Shown: positions 24,808 through 32,917 of the stretch, piece after piece
Layout: each line of letters opens with the position of its first letter
Position numbering within the stretch: position 1 is the first letter of the stretch
NCBI GenBank assembly: GCA_965222065.1
Contig: OZ244933.1
Span: forward strand, 1,674,001-1,738,000
Length of the DNA stretch: 64,000 bases
Source of the DNA: GM7GCV1 sp965222065
GTDB taxonomy: Bacteria > Pseudomonadota > Gammaproteobacteria > Pseudomonadales > GM7GCV1
Direction: 5' to 3'
Translations under genes and position numbers: made by a program
Notes under the pieces: generated by a model
The model's input: the letters and a program-made list of their open reading frames with translations, nothing else
What the model was told of the DNA's origin: nothing
Databases searched by the model: none

Positions 24808-26604
24808 CTATGCTTCCGAAGGTCGATGGCCATCGCCATGTTCTATGGCATCGTCCAGTTCATCATCGGTTTCCGACTCGGTAGCCACTTCATCGGTTGA
24901 AACAGTCTGCACAACAAAGTCATCCGGTGCTCCAGGAACGCTGTAGTCGTAAGCCCATCGATGGACAACAGGCAGTTTGTCCCCCCAGTTGCCGTGGCCC
25001 GGAGGAGTTTCTGGGGTGACCCATTCCAGGGAACAGGCCTTCCAGGGATTCGATGAGGCGACCTTGCCCCTGAAGTAGCTGTAGAACATGTTAAAAATAA
25101 ACAGGAACTGCGCCGTTCCCAGAATCAGGGCAACGATGGTGATAAAGACATTCAGGTCCTGGGCCGATTCCGGAAGGAAGTCATAATTTTCATAGGCGTA
25201 GTAACGTCTTGGCATACCCAATACGCCCAGATAATGCATGGGGAAGTAGATTAGGTAGGTGCCAATAAAGGTAATCCAGAAATGAATATGGCCAATGGTG
25301 TCATTCAGCATGCGCCCGGTGATTTTCGGGTACCAGTGATAGATAGCACCAAAGACCACCAAAATCGGGGCAACACCCATCACCATGTGGAAGTGTGCCA
25401 CCACGAAATAGGTATCTGACAGGGGTACATCGACAATCACATTACCCAAAAACAGTCCGGTCATACCGCCCACGACAAATGTCAGGATAAAAGCGACGGC
25501 AAACAACATGGGCACGGTCAGGTGCAGATTGCCCTGCCAGAGAGTCAGTACCCAGTTGTAGACTTTAATGGCTGTCGGAATAGCAATGATCAATGTGGTT
25601 GTGGCAAAGAAGAACCCGAAGTAGGGGTTCATCCCGCTCACGTACATATGGTGAGCCCATACGACAAAGCTCAGACCGCCGATCGCAACGATGGCCCAGA
25701 CCATCATCCGGTAACCAAAAATATTCTTGCGCGCGTGCACACTGATAATGTCGGAGACGATACCAAACGCAGGCAAAGCAACGATATAGACCTCAGGGTG
25801 ACCAAAAAACCAGAAAAGGTGTTGGAACAGGATGGGAGAGCCACCGCTGTAATCCAGTTGCTGACCCAGAGAGACCATGGCTGGCATAAAGAAACTGGTA
25901 TGTAGTGTTTTGTCCAGCAACATCATCACGGCGCTGACAAACAGGGCTGGAAATGCCAGCAACGCCAGAATCGTCGCAATGAATATACCCCAGACTGAAA
26001 GTGGCATACGCATCAGGGTCATGCCGTGGGTTCGTGCTTGCAGCACGGTAGTGACATAGTTCAAACCACCCATGGTGGCCGCCACAATAAATACCGCCAG
26101 GGAAACCAGCATCAGAATGATGCCCCAGTCGGAGCCTGGCGTGCCTTCTGTAATTGCCTGGGGAGGATAAAGTGTCCAGCCTGCGCCAGTGGGGCCGCCC
26201 GGGACAAAAAAGCTCGCGAACAGGATAATGACGGACAGCAGGTAGAACCAGTAGCTGAGCATGTTCACAAAGGGGAACACCATATCGCGTGCACCGCACA
26301 TCAGCGGAATCAGGTAATTGCCAAAACCGCCGAGGAATAGAGCGGTAAGCAGGTATATCACCATGATCATGCCGTGCATGGTCACGTATTGGTAATAGGT
26401 GGCTGCGTCCATATCAATAACACCCGGCAGGCCGATTTGCATGCGCATAAGGGCAGACAGGGTCAGTGCCACCAGGCCGGCGACAATGGCCGTCAGCGAG
26501 TACTGAATGGCAATAACCTTATGATCCTGGCTCCAAACGTACTTGGTCCAGAAACTTTTTGGATGATGGAGCTCTTCGTGTTCGGCATCTTCTGCGTAAG
26601 CCAT
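24808..26604 (-). CDS. Cytochrome c oxidase subunit I (second oxidase, CoxN-like)
   Basis: A 598-residue heme-copper oxidase catalytic subunit with the family landmarks YYQYVTMHGMIMVIYLLTA, WFFGHPEVYIVALPAFG, VWAHHMYVSG and DTYFVVAHFHMVMG. The Glu of GHPEV suggests an A-type, proton-pumping enzyme. The C-terminal ~70 residues after the last helix are hydrophilic and acidic (ATESETDDELDDAIEHGDGHRP), longer than in coxA of the first locus. It starts 4 bases after coxM behind AGGGGAA. Confidence 0.95.
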   Translation of the reverse strand: MAYAEDAEHEELHHPKSFWTKYVWSQDHKVIAIQYSLTAIVAGLVALTLSALMRMQIGLPGVIDMDAATYYQYVTMHGMIMVIYLLTALFLGGFGNYLIPLMCGARDMVFPFVNMLSYWFYLLSVIILFASFFVPGGPTGAGWTLYPPQAITEGTPGSDWGIILMLVSLAVFIVAATMGGLNYVTTVLQARTHGMTLMRMPLSVWGIFIATILALLAFPALFVSAVMMLLDKTLHTSFFMPAMVSLGQQLDYSGGSPILFQHLFWFFGHPEVYIVALPAFGIVSDIISVHARKNIFGYRMMVWAIVAIGGLSFVVWAHHMYVSGMNPYFGFFFATTTLIIAIPTAIKVYNWVLTLWQGNLHLTVPMLFAVAFILTFVVGGMTGLFLGNVIVDVPLSDTYFVVAHFHMVMGVAPILVVFGAIYHWYPKITGRMLNDTIGHIHFWITFIGTYLIYFPMHYLGVLGMPRRYYAYENYDFLPESAQDLNVFITIVALILGTAQFLFIFNMFYSYFRGKVASSNPWKACSLEWVTPETPPGHGNWGDKLPVVHRWAYDYSVPGAPDDFVVQTVSTDEVATESETDDELDDAIEHGDGHRPSEA

Positions 26605-26608
26605 ATTG

Positions 26609-28099
26609 CTATTCCCCTTCTACACTTAATGATGAGTTGGCTTTGGCATAGGCCACCAGGGCATCGACCTGTTCTTCGGTCAGTTGCACAGGGGGCATAA
26701 CTGGTTGGTAACCCTCGACAATTTTGGCCGACGGATTTTGAATGGCCTCGCGCAGATACTCCTCGTCAGCGATGGCGGTTGAACCATCTTCGAATGTGCG
26801 TTCCGAGCCATACAAATCTTTCCAGGTGGGGCCAATTCCCTCCGATCCGTCTGTGCTGTGACAGCCGCTGCAGGCATTTTGGGCCGCGACCTGGGCACCT
26901 TGCTCAGCCAGTGTCATTTCTCCGGAGGATGCTTCGGTTTGTGATTCACTCTCTTGCGTGGGTTCGGCTTCTGTCTGGGTACTTTCTTCATCCTGGCTGC
27001 CTGAATCATCGGAACCGAGTGATCTGGCGTAGGCAACCAGTGCATCCATCTGCTCTTCGCTAAAATCGTAGGAGATCATGACAGGTGGGAATCCGGCGAC
27101 CAGTTTGGCCTGGGGATCAGTAATGGATTCCCGGAAATAGGCTTCATCCGCTACGATCGTACTTCCATCGGCCAGTTCGGTCTCCCGACCGAAGATACCA
27201 AGCCAGGTAGGCGCCAGCGACGGGCTGCCATCTACGCTGTGACAGGCCACGCAGCCCTGTCCGCTTGCCAGGGCTTCACCCTGTTCAACCAGGCCGCCAG
27301 TCGTTCCCATGGTCAGGGTTTCGGCAAAGGTGGGTTTGGATGCCAGCCAGCTATCAAACTCTTCCTGTTCGGCAATGACCATGTGTCCGCGCATATTGTA
27401 GTGACCCACACCGCATAGCTCGGCACAAAGAATTTCGTAACGCCCCTCGACCGTCGGCGTAAACCAGAACCAGGAGACGATGCCAGGAACCAGATCCATC
27501 TTGGCCCTGATCTGGGGAACAAAGAAATTGTGGAGGACATCAACGGACCGGAGCAGGGCCTTGACCGGCTGGTCTACCGGAACATAGACCTCATTGGCAA
27601 GAATGATCCGGTCATCCTGGCCGTTGGGGTCATCCGGATTTAGCCCAAGTGGATTTTGGCCATTGATGAAACGCGGCTCACTGGTCCCAAATACCCCGTC
27701 ATCACCAGGATATCGAAAGGTCCAGCGCCACTGGTTGCCGACAGCTTCAAATTCATGGGCCTCTTCGGGAACCGTGATGTAGTCGTTATAGACAATCAGT
27801 CCCGGAGCGAGCATGGCGACAATGCCGACGGTACTCAGCCCGATAAGCCACCATTCCAGCTTTTTGTTTTCCGGTTGGTAATGTGCTTTTAGTCCCGGTC
27901 TGGTGCGGTATTTGACCAGCACATAGATCAGAAAGATTGCGATTAAGAGAGTGACAACACCCGTAACAGCCAGTGTAATGATGATGGTCGTATCAATACT
28001 GCCCCAATTGGAAGCGAGTGGTGTGAACGACCAGGGTGTCAGGAAATTAAACAGGACTGATCCGATGACCAGTAATGCCAGGACGACTGCTATAGCCAT
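26609..28099 (-). CDS. Cytochrome c oxidase subunit II with two tandem cytochrome c domains (CoxM-like)
   Basis: A 496-residue subunit II with helices at about 2-22, 38-62 and 83-104 and a CuA cupredoxin domain (His190, Cys225, Glu227, Cys229, His233, Met236). It then carries two class-I cytochrome c domains with CVACH at 283-287 and CSGCH at 410-414. The two domains are clearly duplicates (both have the PTW..., DGS, ADE-Y-RE-I and ALVAYA patterns; likely Met ligands 341 and 468). A Glu/Ser/Thr-rich linker of about 35 residues joins them. First gene of the operon; AAGGA precedes the ATG. Confidence 0.95.
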   Translation of the reverse strand: MAIAVVLALLVIGSVLFNFLTPWSFTPLASNWGSIDTTIIITLAVTGVVTLLIAIFLIYVLVKYRTRPGLKAHYQPENKKLEWWLIGLSTVGIVAMLAPGLIVYNDYITVPEEAHEFEAVGNQWRWTFRYPGDDGVFGTSEPRFINGQNPLGLNPDDPNGQDDRIILANEVYVPVDQPVKALLRSVDVLHNFFVPQIRAKMDLVPGIVSWFWFTPTVEGRYEILCAELCGVGHYNMRGHMVIAEQEEFDSWLASKPTFAETLTMGTTGGLVEQGEALASGQGCVACHSVDGSPSLAPTWLGIFGRETELADGSTIVADEAYFRESITDPQAKLVAGFPPVMISYDFSEEQMDALVAYARSLGSDDSGSQDEESTQTEAEPTQESESQTEASSGEMTLAEQGAQVAAQNACSGCHSTDGSEGIGPTWKDLYGSERTFEDGSTAIADEEYLREAIQNPSAKIVEGYQPVMPPVQLTEEQVDALVAYAKANSSLSVEGE

Positions 28100-28517
28100 G
28101 CGTTCTAATCCTTCTATTCAGCCATAACTACCATTCACACGGACAGCTGGCTTCAAGGAGAAGTCAGAAATAAGCTAGCCACAATCGGCACTCAGGTTTT
28201 CACCTGAAGTGAAGCGTCGTCGACAGGTACTACAACTACATTGGCGATGTCGTCGCTATGTGCCGTCTACAACCCCTCTGAAATTCATCGTTGTTGCGAG
28301 GGTAAATCAGTAGTCAGGGGCCTAACCGAGGTTTTACTGCCCGTAACCAAAAACTGATGGATGGATAAAGCATACAGAAATAAATCAGAAAGAAAAGGTT
28401 GATATATCAATTTGTGCAGGTGCCAAAAAATGAATCTGGCTTTGCAAGAGGGATTTGGTTGCATTTCCAGTTGGTATCGCTACTCTTTCTGGCCATTTTA
28501 TTTTCCCCGGGATTTCT
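28100..28517. other. Divergent intergenic region between coxM-like gene and polA
   Basis: This 418-base gap holds no convincing gene; the short frames in it have no conserved look. It must contain the promoters of the second cox operon (minus) and polA (plus), but no strong sigma-70 pair stands out. Two palindromes are visible: CACTCAGGT-TTTC-ACCTGAAGTG at 28189-28211 (one bulge) and the perfect 12-base TTGATATATCAA at 28399-28410. Confidence 0.6.
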
Positions 28518-31262
28518 ATGTCAGACGCCCCCCCATTAATTCTGGTCGATGGTTCTTCCTACCTGTATCGGGCTTTTCATGCATTACCACCCCTGGCGAC
28601 CTCCAGGGGTCAACCGACTGGCGCAGTGCGCGGGGTTGTTGCCATGTTGCGTAAATTGCGCGACCAGTATCCGGCCAGCAACATCGTTGTGGTTTTTGAC
28701 GCCAAGGGAAAAACTTTCCGTGACGACATGTATCCCGAATACAAGTCGCAACGCCCCCCCATGCCGGACGAGATGCGTGAACAGATAGAACCCCTGCACG
28801 ACTGTGTCAGGGCCCTCGGATTCCCCATGATCATCCATCCCGGTGTCGAGGCTGATGATGTCATGGGCACACTTGCCCTGCAGGCGGCAGATCGGGGAAT
28901 CAAGAGCATTATCTCCACGGGTGACAAGGATATGGCGCAGCTGGTCAGCGAACATATCACGCTGGTAAATACCATGTCCGAGAGCACCTATGACCGCCAG
29001 GGCGTGATCGACAAGTTCGGTGTGCCCCCCGAGCTTATCATTGATTATCTGGCCATTATTGGCGATAGCTCGGATAACATCCCCGGCGTGCCCGGTGTCG
29101 GCCCGAAAAGTGCCACCCCCATGCTGAATGCCCTGGGGGGTCTAAAAGAGATCTACAGCAACCTTGAAGCGATACGTGATCTGGATTTCCGCGGTGCAAA
29201 AAAAATGCCGGAGAAGCTGGAGGAGCATCGTGATCAGGCCTTTATGTCCTATGATCTGGCGACCATTAAAACCGACGTTGAGATGGACGAAAAACTGGAA
29301 GACCTGGTCAATGACGAGCCGGATAAGGCCAGGCTCAAAGAGCTTTATACAGTGCTGGAATTTAAAGGCTGGCTAAAAGAGCTGGATAAGTCAGCTGGCG
29401 AGGGCGACCAGGAACCGGAGAAGGACCTGACCAATGTCCGCAAGGTTCAGGTGGAGCAAAACTATGCCTGTGTACTTGAGAAAGCCGATTTTGAACACTG
29501 GCTGCAAAAGCTGAAATCCGCGGAAATTTTTGCGTTTGATACCGAAACCACCAGTCTTAACTATATGGATGCCGAAATTGTCGGGGTCTCCTTTGCGGTG
29601 GACGCCGGGGAAGCGGCCTACGTGCCCGTGGCCCACGATTACATGGATGCGCCACAACAACTGGATCGTGACTGGGTGCTGGGACAGCTGAAACCCCTGT
29701 TGGAAGACAAGAGCAAAGTCATCGTCGCCCAAAACCTGAAATACGATCAGTCCGTGTTGGCCAACTACGGCATAGAGGTTCGCTGCCAGCCAATGGATAC
29801 CATGCTGGAATCCTATGTCCTCAACTCGGTGGCCGGCCGTCATGATATGGATTCGCTGGCGCTTAGGCACCTGGATCGCGAGACCATTCATTTTGAGGAT
29901 ATTGCCGGTAAAGGAGCCAAACAGCTGACCTTTAACCAGATTGCACTGGAGCAGGCAGCGTCCTACGCAGCAGAAGATGCCGATATTACCCTGCAATTGC
30001 ACCAGGAGCTCTGGCCACAACTGGAAAAAATAGTCCCCCTAAAAAAGCTTTACCTAGACATTGAGGCCCCCCTGGTCAGCGTGCTCTCTCACATCGAGCG
30101 CAATGGAGCGCTGATCGATCCCGATGCCATGTTTGCCCAAAGTGAGGAGATAGCCGCCAAGGTGCAAAACCTGGAAACCCAGGTGCACGATCTGGCCGGA
30201 CAAGTCTTCAATCTGGGCTCACCCAAGCAATTGCAGGAAATTCTCTACGAAAAGCAGGAGCTGCCAGTTCTCAAAAAAACACCCAAGGGGCAGCCTTCAA
30301 CCGCCGAAGAAGTGCTTCAGCAATTGGCGGATGACTATGAAATACCGCGTCTGATTCTGGAATATCGTTCGCTTAGCAAGCTCAAGTCGACCTATACTGA
30401 CAAGTTGCCACTGATGATCAGCAAGAAAACCGGTCGTGTACACACCTCTTATCATCAGGCGGTAGCCGCTACCGGGCGCCTGTCGTCCTCGGATCCCAAC
30501 CTGCAAAATATTCCTGTGCGTACCGAAGAAGGTCGCCGCATCCGCAAGGCGTTTATCGCGCCAAAGGGCAAGAAGCTGGTCGCTGCGGATTATTCACAAA
30601 TCGAGCTGCGTATCATGGCGCACCTTTCTCACGACAAGGGGCTTATGAAAGCCTTTAAGGAAGGCAAGGATGTACACAGCGCCACCGCCGCTGAAGTGTT
30701 TGATGTGAGCCTGGACGACGTCACCTCGGAACATCGTCGCAAGGCAAAGGCCATCAATTTTGGCCTGATTTACGGCATGAGCGCATTCGGTCTGGGACGT
30801 CAGCTCCAGGTGGGCCGTAACGAAGCACAGAAATATATCGACCTCTATTTCGATCGCTATCCCGGCGTAAAACAGTTTATGGATCGCATCCGGGCCCAGG
30901 CGGCCGAGGATGGCTATGTGGAAACCCTGTTTGGTCGCAGGCTCTATCTGCCCGAAATCAATGACCGAAACGGCCAGCGCCGTCAGGCAGCCGAGCGAAC
31001 GGCCATCAACGCGCCCATGCAGGGAACTGCCGCTGACATTATCAAGCTCGCCATGATTGATGTGCACCAGTGGTTACAACAGTCTGATTTTGATGTTCGC
31101 ATGATTATGCAGGTTCACGATGAGCTTGTGTTCGAAGTGCCCGAAGACCAGTTGGATGCATTTATCCCTGAGATCGAAAAGCGTATGGAAAGTGCGGCCG
31201 AGCTGGATGTGCCTTTATTGGTAGAAGCTGGAGTTGGATCGAATTGGGAGGAAGCCCACTGA
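28518..31262 (+). CDS. polA: DNA polymerase I
   Basis: Repair and Okazaki-fragment polymerase with 5' nuclease, proofreading and polymerase domains. The 914-residue protein begins LILVDGSSYLYRAFHALPPL (FEN domain). The proofreading site FAFDTETTSL near residues 338-346 keeps its acidic residues, so 3'-5' activity is expected. Polymerase motif A is DYSQIELRIMAHLS near 690 and motif C is VHDELVFEV near 862. ATG 28518 with GGGA upstream starts the conserved MSDAPPLILVDG; the ATG at 28455 is rejected. Its place upstream of engB is conserved in gammaproteobacteria. Confidence 0.97.
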   Translation: MSDAPPLILVDGSSYLYRAFHALPPLATSRGQPTGAVRGVVAMLRKLRDQYPASNIVVVFDAKGKTFRDDMYPEYKSQRPPMPDEMREQIEPLHDCVRALGFPMIIHPGVEADDVMGTLALQAADRGIKSIISTGDKDMAQLVSEHITLVNTMSESTYDRQGVIDKFGVPPELIIDYLAIIGDSSDNIPGVPGVGPKSATPMLNALGGLKEIYSNLEAIRDLDFRGAKKMPEKLEEHRDQAFMSYDLATIKTDVEMDEKLEDLVNDEPDKARLKELYTVLEFKGWLKELDKSAGEGDQEPEKDLTNVRKVQVEQNYACVLEKADFEHWLQKLKSAEIFAFDTETTSLNYMDAEIVGVSFAVDAGEAAYVPVAHDYMDAPQQLDRDWVLGQLKPLLEDKSKVIVAQNLKYDQSVLANYGIEVRCQPMDTMLESYVLNSVAGRHDMDSLALRHLDRETIHFEDIAGKGAKQLTFNQIALEQAASYAAEDADITLQLHQELWPQLEKIVPLKKLYLDIEAPLVSVLSHIERNGALIDPDAMFAQSEEIAAKVQNLETQVHDLAGQVFNLGSPKQLQEILYEKQELPVLKKTPKGQPSTAEEVLQQLADDYEIPRLILEYRSLSKLKSTYTDKLPLMISKKTGRVHTSYHQAVAATGRLSSSDPNLQNIPVRTEEGRRIRKAFIAPKGKKLVAADYSQIELRIMAHLSHDKGLMKAFKEGKDVHSATAAEVFDVSLDDVTSEHRRKAKAINFGLIYGMSAFGLGRQLQVGRNEAQKYIDLYFDRYPGVKQFMDRIRAQAAEDGYVETLFGRRLYLPEINDRNGQRRQAAERTAINAPMQGTAADIIKLAMIDVHQWLQQSDFDVRMIMQVHDELVFEVPEDQLDAFIPEIEKRMESAAELDVPLLVEAGVGSNWEEAH

Positions 31263-31275
31263 TTGGATCAAAATC

Positions 31276-31365
31276 ACTGTGATACGGCGTTAAAGTCCTC
31301 ATTCGAAATTCTCATATGCTGCTTGTAAACTCCGCTTTTGTCAGTGAACTTTGCCTTGTCTCCAA
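31276..31365. repeat. Intergenic repeat element, copy 1
   Basis: An imperfect inverted repeat just after polA. The left arm reads GGCGTTAAAGT (31286) and the right arm AACTTTGCC (31347-31355), so the left arm has an extra GTT after GGC compared with the right. The second copy (38268-38363) has the same asymmetric arms and about the same core length (67-70 bases). It is interpreted as a degenerate non-coding repeat family. Confidence 0.45.
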
Positions 31366-31437
31366 GGCGATTTTGAAGCCAATCCGGGGAAATATAAAGA
31401 CGATAAGAAATATCTTGTCGGGCAGGACCGAGATTAT

Positions 31438-31722
31438 TTATTTTTTGCGGTTGCCGATAAGTTTGGCAACAGCGTGATCACTGCCGAGACAACCCACCAC
31501 CAGCGCAACGATGCCTACGACGCCGAAGATAAGCGGAGGTAAAAAGTAGCTGCCAATCCGGTCGGGCCAGGCCAGGGTGAAAACCAGGATGGACAGGCCG
31601 GTCATCAATACCCCAATCGCCAGTACGACCTTGCGGTTGAGTGGCTTGAGAATATATTCGTCTGAGTCGTTTTCAAACAGGTTGAGAATGGGGCTGAATA
31701 GTTTGGTCAGGGCGTTTTTCAT
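31438..31722 (-). CDS. Small membrane protein of unknown function
   Basis: A 94-residue protein with two hydrophobic segments (about 31-51 and 59-80, the second with LPPLIFGVVGIVALVVG) and a basic C-terminus. I do not recognise a family. The ATG at 31722 is preferred over the TTG three bases upstream; no clear ribosome site is visible, which lowers confidence. It lies between polA (convergent) and the channel gene (divergent). Confidence 0.6.
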   Translation of the reverse strand: MKNALTKLFSPILNLFENDSDEYILKPLNRKVVLAIGVLMTGLSILVFTLAWPDRIGSYFLPPLIFGVVGIVALVVGCLGSDHAVAKLIGNRKK

Positions 31723-31825
31723 CAAAAAATTACATCACACTTGAGCTACTGGCAGAAAGATACAGTAATCTCACGCTTTTTCTTAGTCGCATTTTTAGTG
31801 GCCTGTTCCCAGAGAGGTAAATACA

Positions 31826-32638
31826 GTGATGCTGGCACGCTTTCAGCGAGGTTTTGATCGTCTTCGCAGCAACCGTATTTTTGAGGCTTTTGTCATTACG
31901 GTTATTTTGTTTTCCGCCGTACTTATCGGCGCCAAAACATTTCCAATCGAATCAACCTATCTTCGGATACTGAATATTCTTGACTGGGGAATAACCTTTT
32001 TCTTCCTGATAGAAATCAGTATACGTTTTTTGGGAGAAGCCAATAAAAGGGACTTTTTTAAATCCGGCTGGAATATTTTTGACACCCTGATCGTGGCGGT
32101 GAGCCTCATTCCTATCGAGGATTCCGAGCTGGCCTTGCTGGGGCGGATGATTCGGATTTTTCGTGTGTTACGGATGGTGTCCATCATCCCAGAGTTGCGC
32201 ATACTGATGAACTCATTAATTCAGGCACTTCCCCAACTGGGGTACGTCTGTCTGTTGATGTTTATCATTTTTTACATATTTGCCGCCATTGGCGCTTCGT
32301 TCTTTGGCTCGGTAAATCCAGTGCTCTGGGGTGATATTGGTGTGAGCCTGCTAACCTTGTTCAGGGTGATGACGTTTGAAGACTGGACCGACGTCATGTA
32401 CGAAACCATGGAGGTCTACGGTTGGAGCTGGGCCTTTTATTTAAGTTTTATTTTTCTGACGGCCTTTGCGTTCCTGAACATGATCATCGGTATTGTGGTC
32501 AAGGTACTGGAGCAGGAGCAGGAAAAGGAAAATGTGGCCAGGCAAAAAGCCTCCCATGGGGGACAGGTCGAGCCGGATCGCTACGAGCTACAGAGACAAA
32601 TTGCAGAATTGAAGGAGCTTATCGAAAAAAAACTCTAA
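31826..32638 (+). CDS. Voltage-gated-type cation channel (BacNav/BacCav family)
   Basis: A 270-residue, one-domain, six-helix ion channel subunit expected to act as a tetramer in the inner membrane. S1-S3 lie at about 20-95. S4 carries Arg107, Arg110, Arg113 and Arg116 at every third position (voltage sensor). The pore filter is TFEDWTD (183-189), S6 is about 203-226, and a charged coiled-coil tail follows (227-270), as in NaChBac relatives. The filter has acidic residues at three positions, unlike the TLESWSM of sodium channels. The GTG at 31826 has AGAGAGG eight bases upstream; the adjacent ATG at 31829 is an alternative. Confidence 0.88.
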   Translation: MMLARFQRGFDRLRSNRIFEAFVITVILFSAVLIGAKTFPIESTYLRILNILDWGITFFFLIEISIRFLGEANKRDFFKSGWNIFDTLIVAVSLIPIEDSELALLGRMIRIFRVLRMVSIIPELRILMNSLIQALPQLGYVCLLMFIIFYIFAAIGASFFGSVNPVLWGDIGVSLLTLFRVMTFEDWTDVMYETMEVYGWSWAFYLSFIFLTAFAFLNMIIGIVVKVLEQEQEKENVARQKASHGGQVEPDRYELQRQIAELKELIEKKL

Positions 32639-32669
32639 TAACGGGAGGGAAAAAATTTTTAATTTTTTT

Positions 32670-32697
32670 GGAACTTTACCTGAAACCCCCAGTCAGA
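32670..32697 (+). promoter_or_regulatory. Sigma-E/AlgU-type promoter for small RNA 1
   Basis: GGAACTT at 32670-32676 and TCAGA at 32693-32697 with a 16-base spacer match the extracytoplasmic stress sigma factor consensus. The 19 bases upstream are a pure A/T run (32651-32669), like an UP element. Transcription would start near 32703. Confidence 0.7.
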
Positions 32698-32702
32698 GTA
32701 CT

Positions 32703-32765
32703 CGCATAGATTATTTCCCCCTTGAGTTGTATTTGGTTGCCCCGGGTTCCCCCGGGGCTTTTTTT
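32703..32765 (+). ncRNA. Candidate envelope-stress small RNA 1 (ErsA/Spot 42 position)
   Basis: A short transcribed unit between a sigma-E-type promoter and a strong intrinsic terminator, with no open reading frame. The predicted RNA is about 63 nt. It contains an exposed C-rich stretch TTTCCCCCTTGAG (C5 at 32717-32721) that can sit in a loop closed by ACTC (32700) and GAGT (32724). The polA-engB gap holds Spot 42 in E. coli and ErsA in Pseudomonas, and ErsA is AlgU-dependent. Homology is inferred from place, promoter type and C-rich seed, not from alignment. The 5' end is approximate. Confidence 0.6.
32739..32765 (+). terminator. Intrinsic terminator of small RNA 1
   Basis: Arms GCCCCGGG and CCCGGGGC around TTCC followed by seven T. 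It is a very stable stem and points only along the plus strand. Confidence 0.92.
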
Positions 32766-32800
32766 GTCAACAAAAAATTTTCAAAAGATGCAACTCAGAC

Positions 32801-32828
32801 GGAACTAAATTAAAAACTATCTTTCTAA
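32801..32828 (+). promoter_or_regulatory. Second sigma-E-type promoter, for small RNA 2
   Basis: GGAACTA at 32801-32807 and TCTAA at 32824-32828, again with a 16-base spacer, 131 bases after the first promoter. An A/T-rich tract (32771-32787) lies upstream. It is slightly weaker than the first by consensus. Confidence 0.5.
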
Positions 32829-32833
32829 GCCTA

Positions 32834-32911
32834 CGAATTGACCCCCTACGCGGTAGCGATTTTCTTCTGAATTTACCGCCTTACAAGCCCGCCAATCGCG
32901 GGCTTTTTTTT
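32834..32911 (+). ncRNA. Candidate small RNA 2, tandem to small RNA 1
   Basis: A second unit of about 78 nt between a sigma-E-like promoter and a terminator, with no coding frame. It has a C5 run (32842-32846) near its 5' end, then a hairpin formed by GCGGTA (32850) and TACCGC (32874), then the terminator stem. The architecture (promoter, C-rich leader, terminator) repeats that of the first unit but the sequences are otherwise different. The terminator has its T-run on the plus strand only, so it cannot serve the convergent engB gene, which supports a plus-strand transcript here. Confidence 0.5.
32886..32911 (+). terminator. Intrinsic terminator of small RNA 2
   Basis: Arms AGCCCGC and GCGGGCT around CAATC followed by eight T. 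The minus-strand side lacks a T-run. Confidence 0.88.
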
Positions 32912-32917
32912 ATCACT

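Noticed and set aside
28399..28410. FNR/ANR box
   Set aside because: The consensus TTGAT-N4-ATCAA needs four central bases; this site has two.
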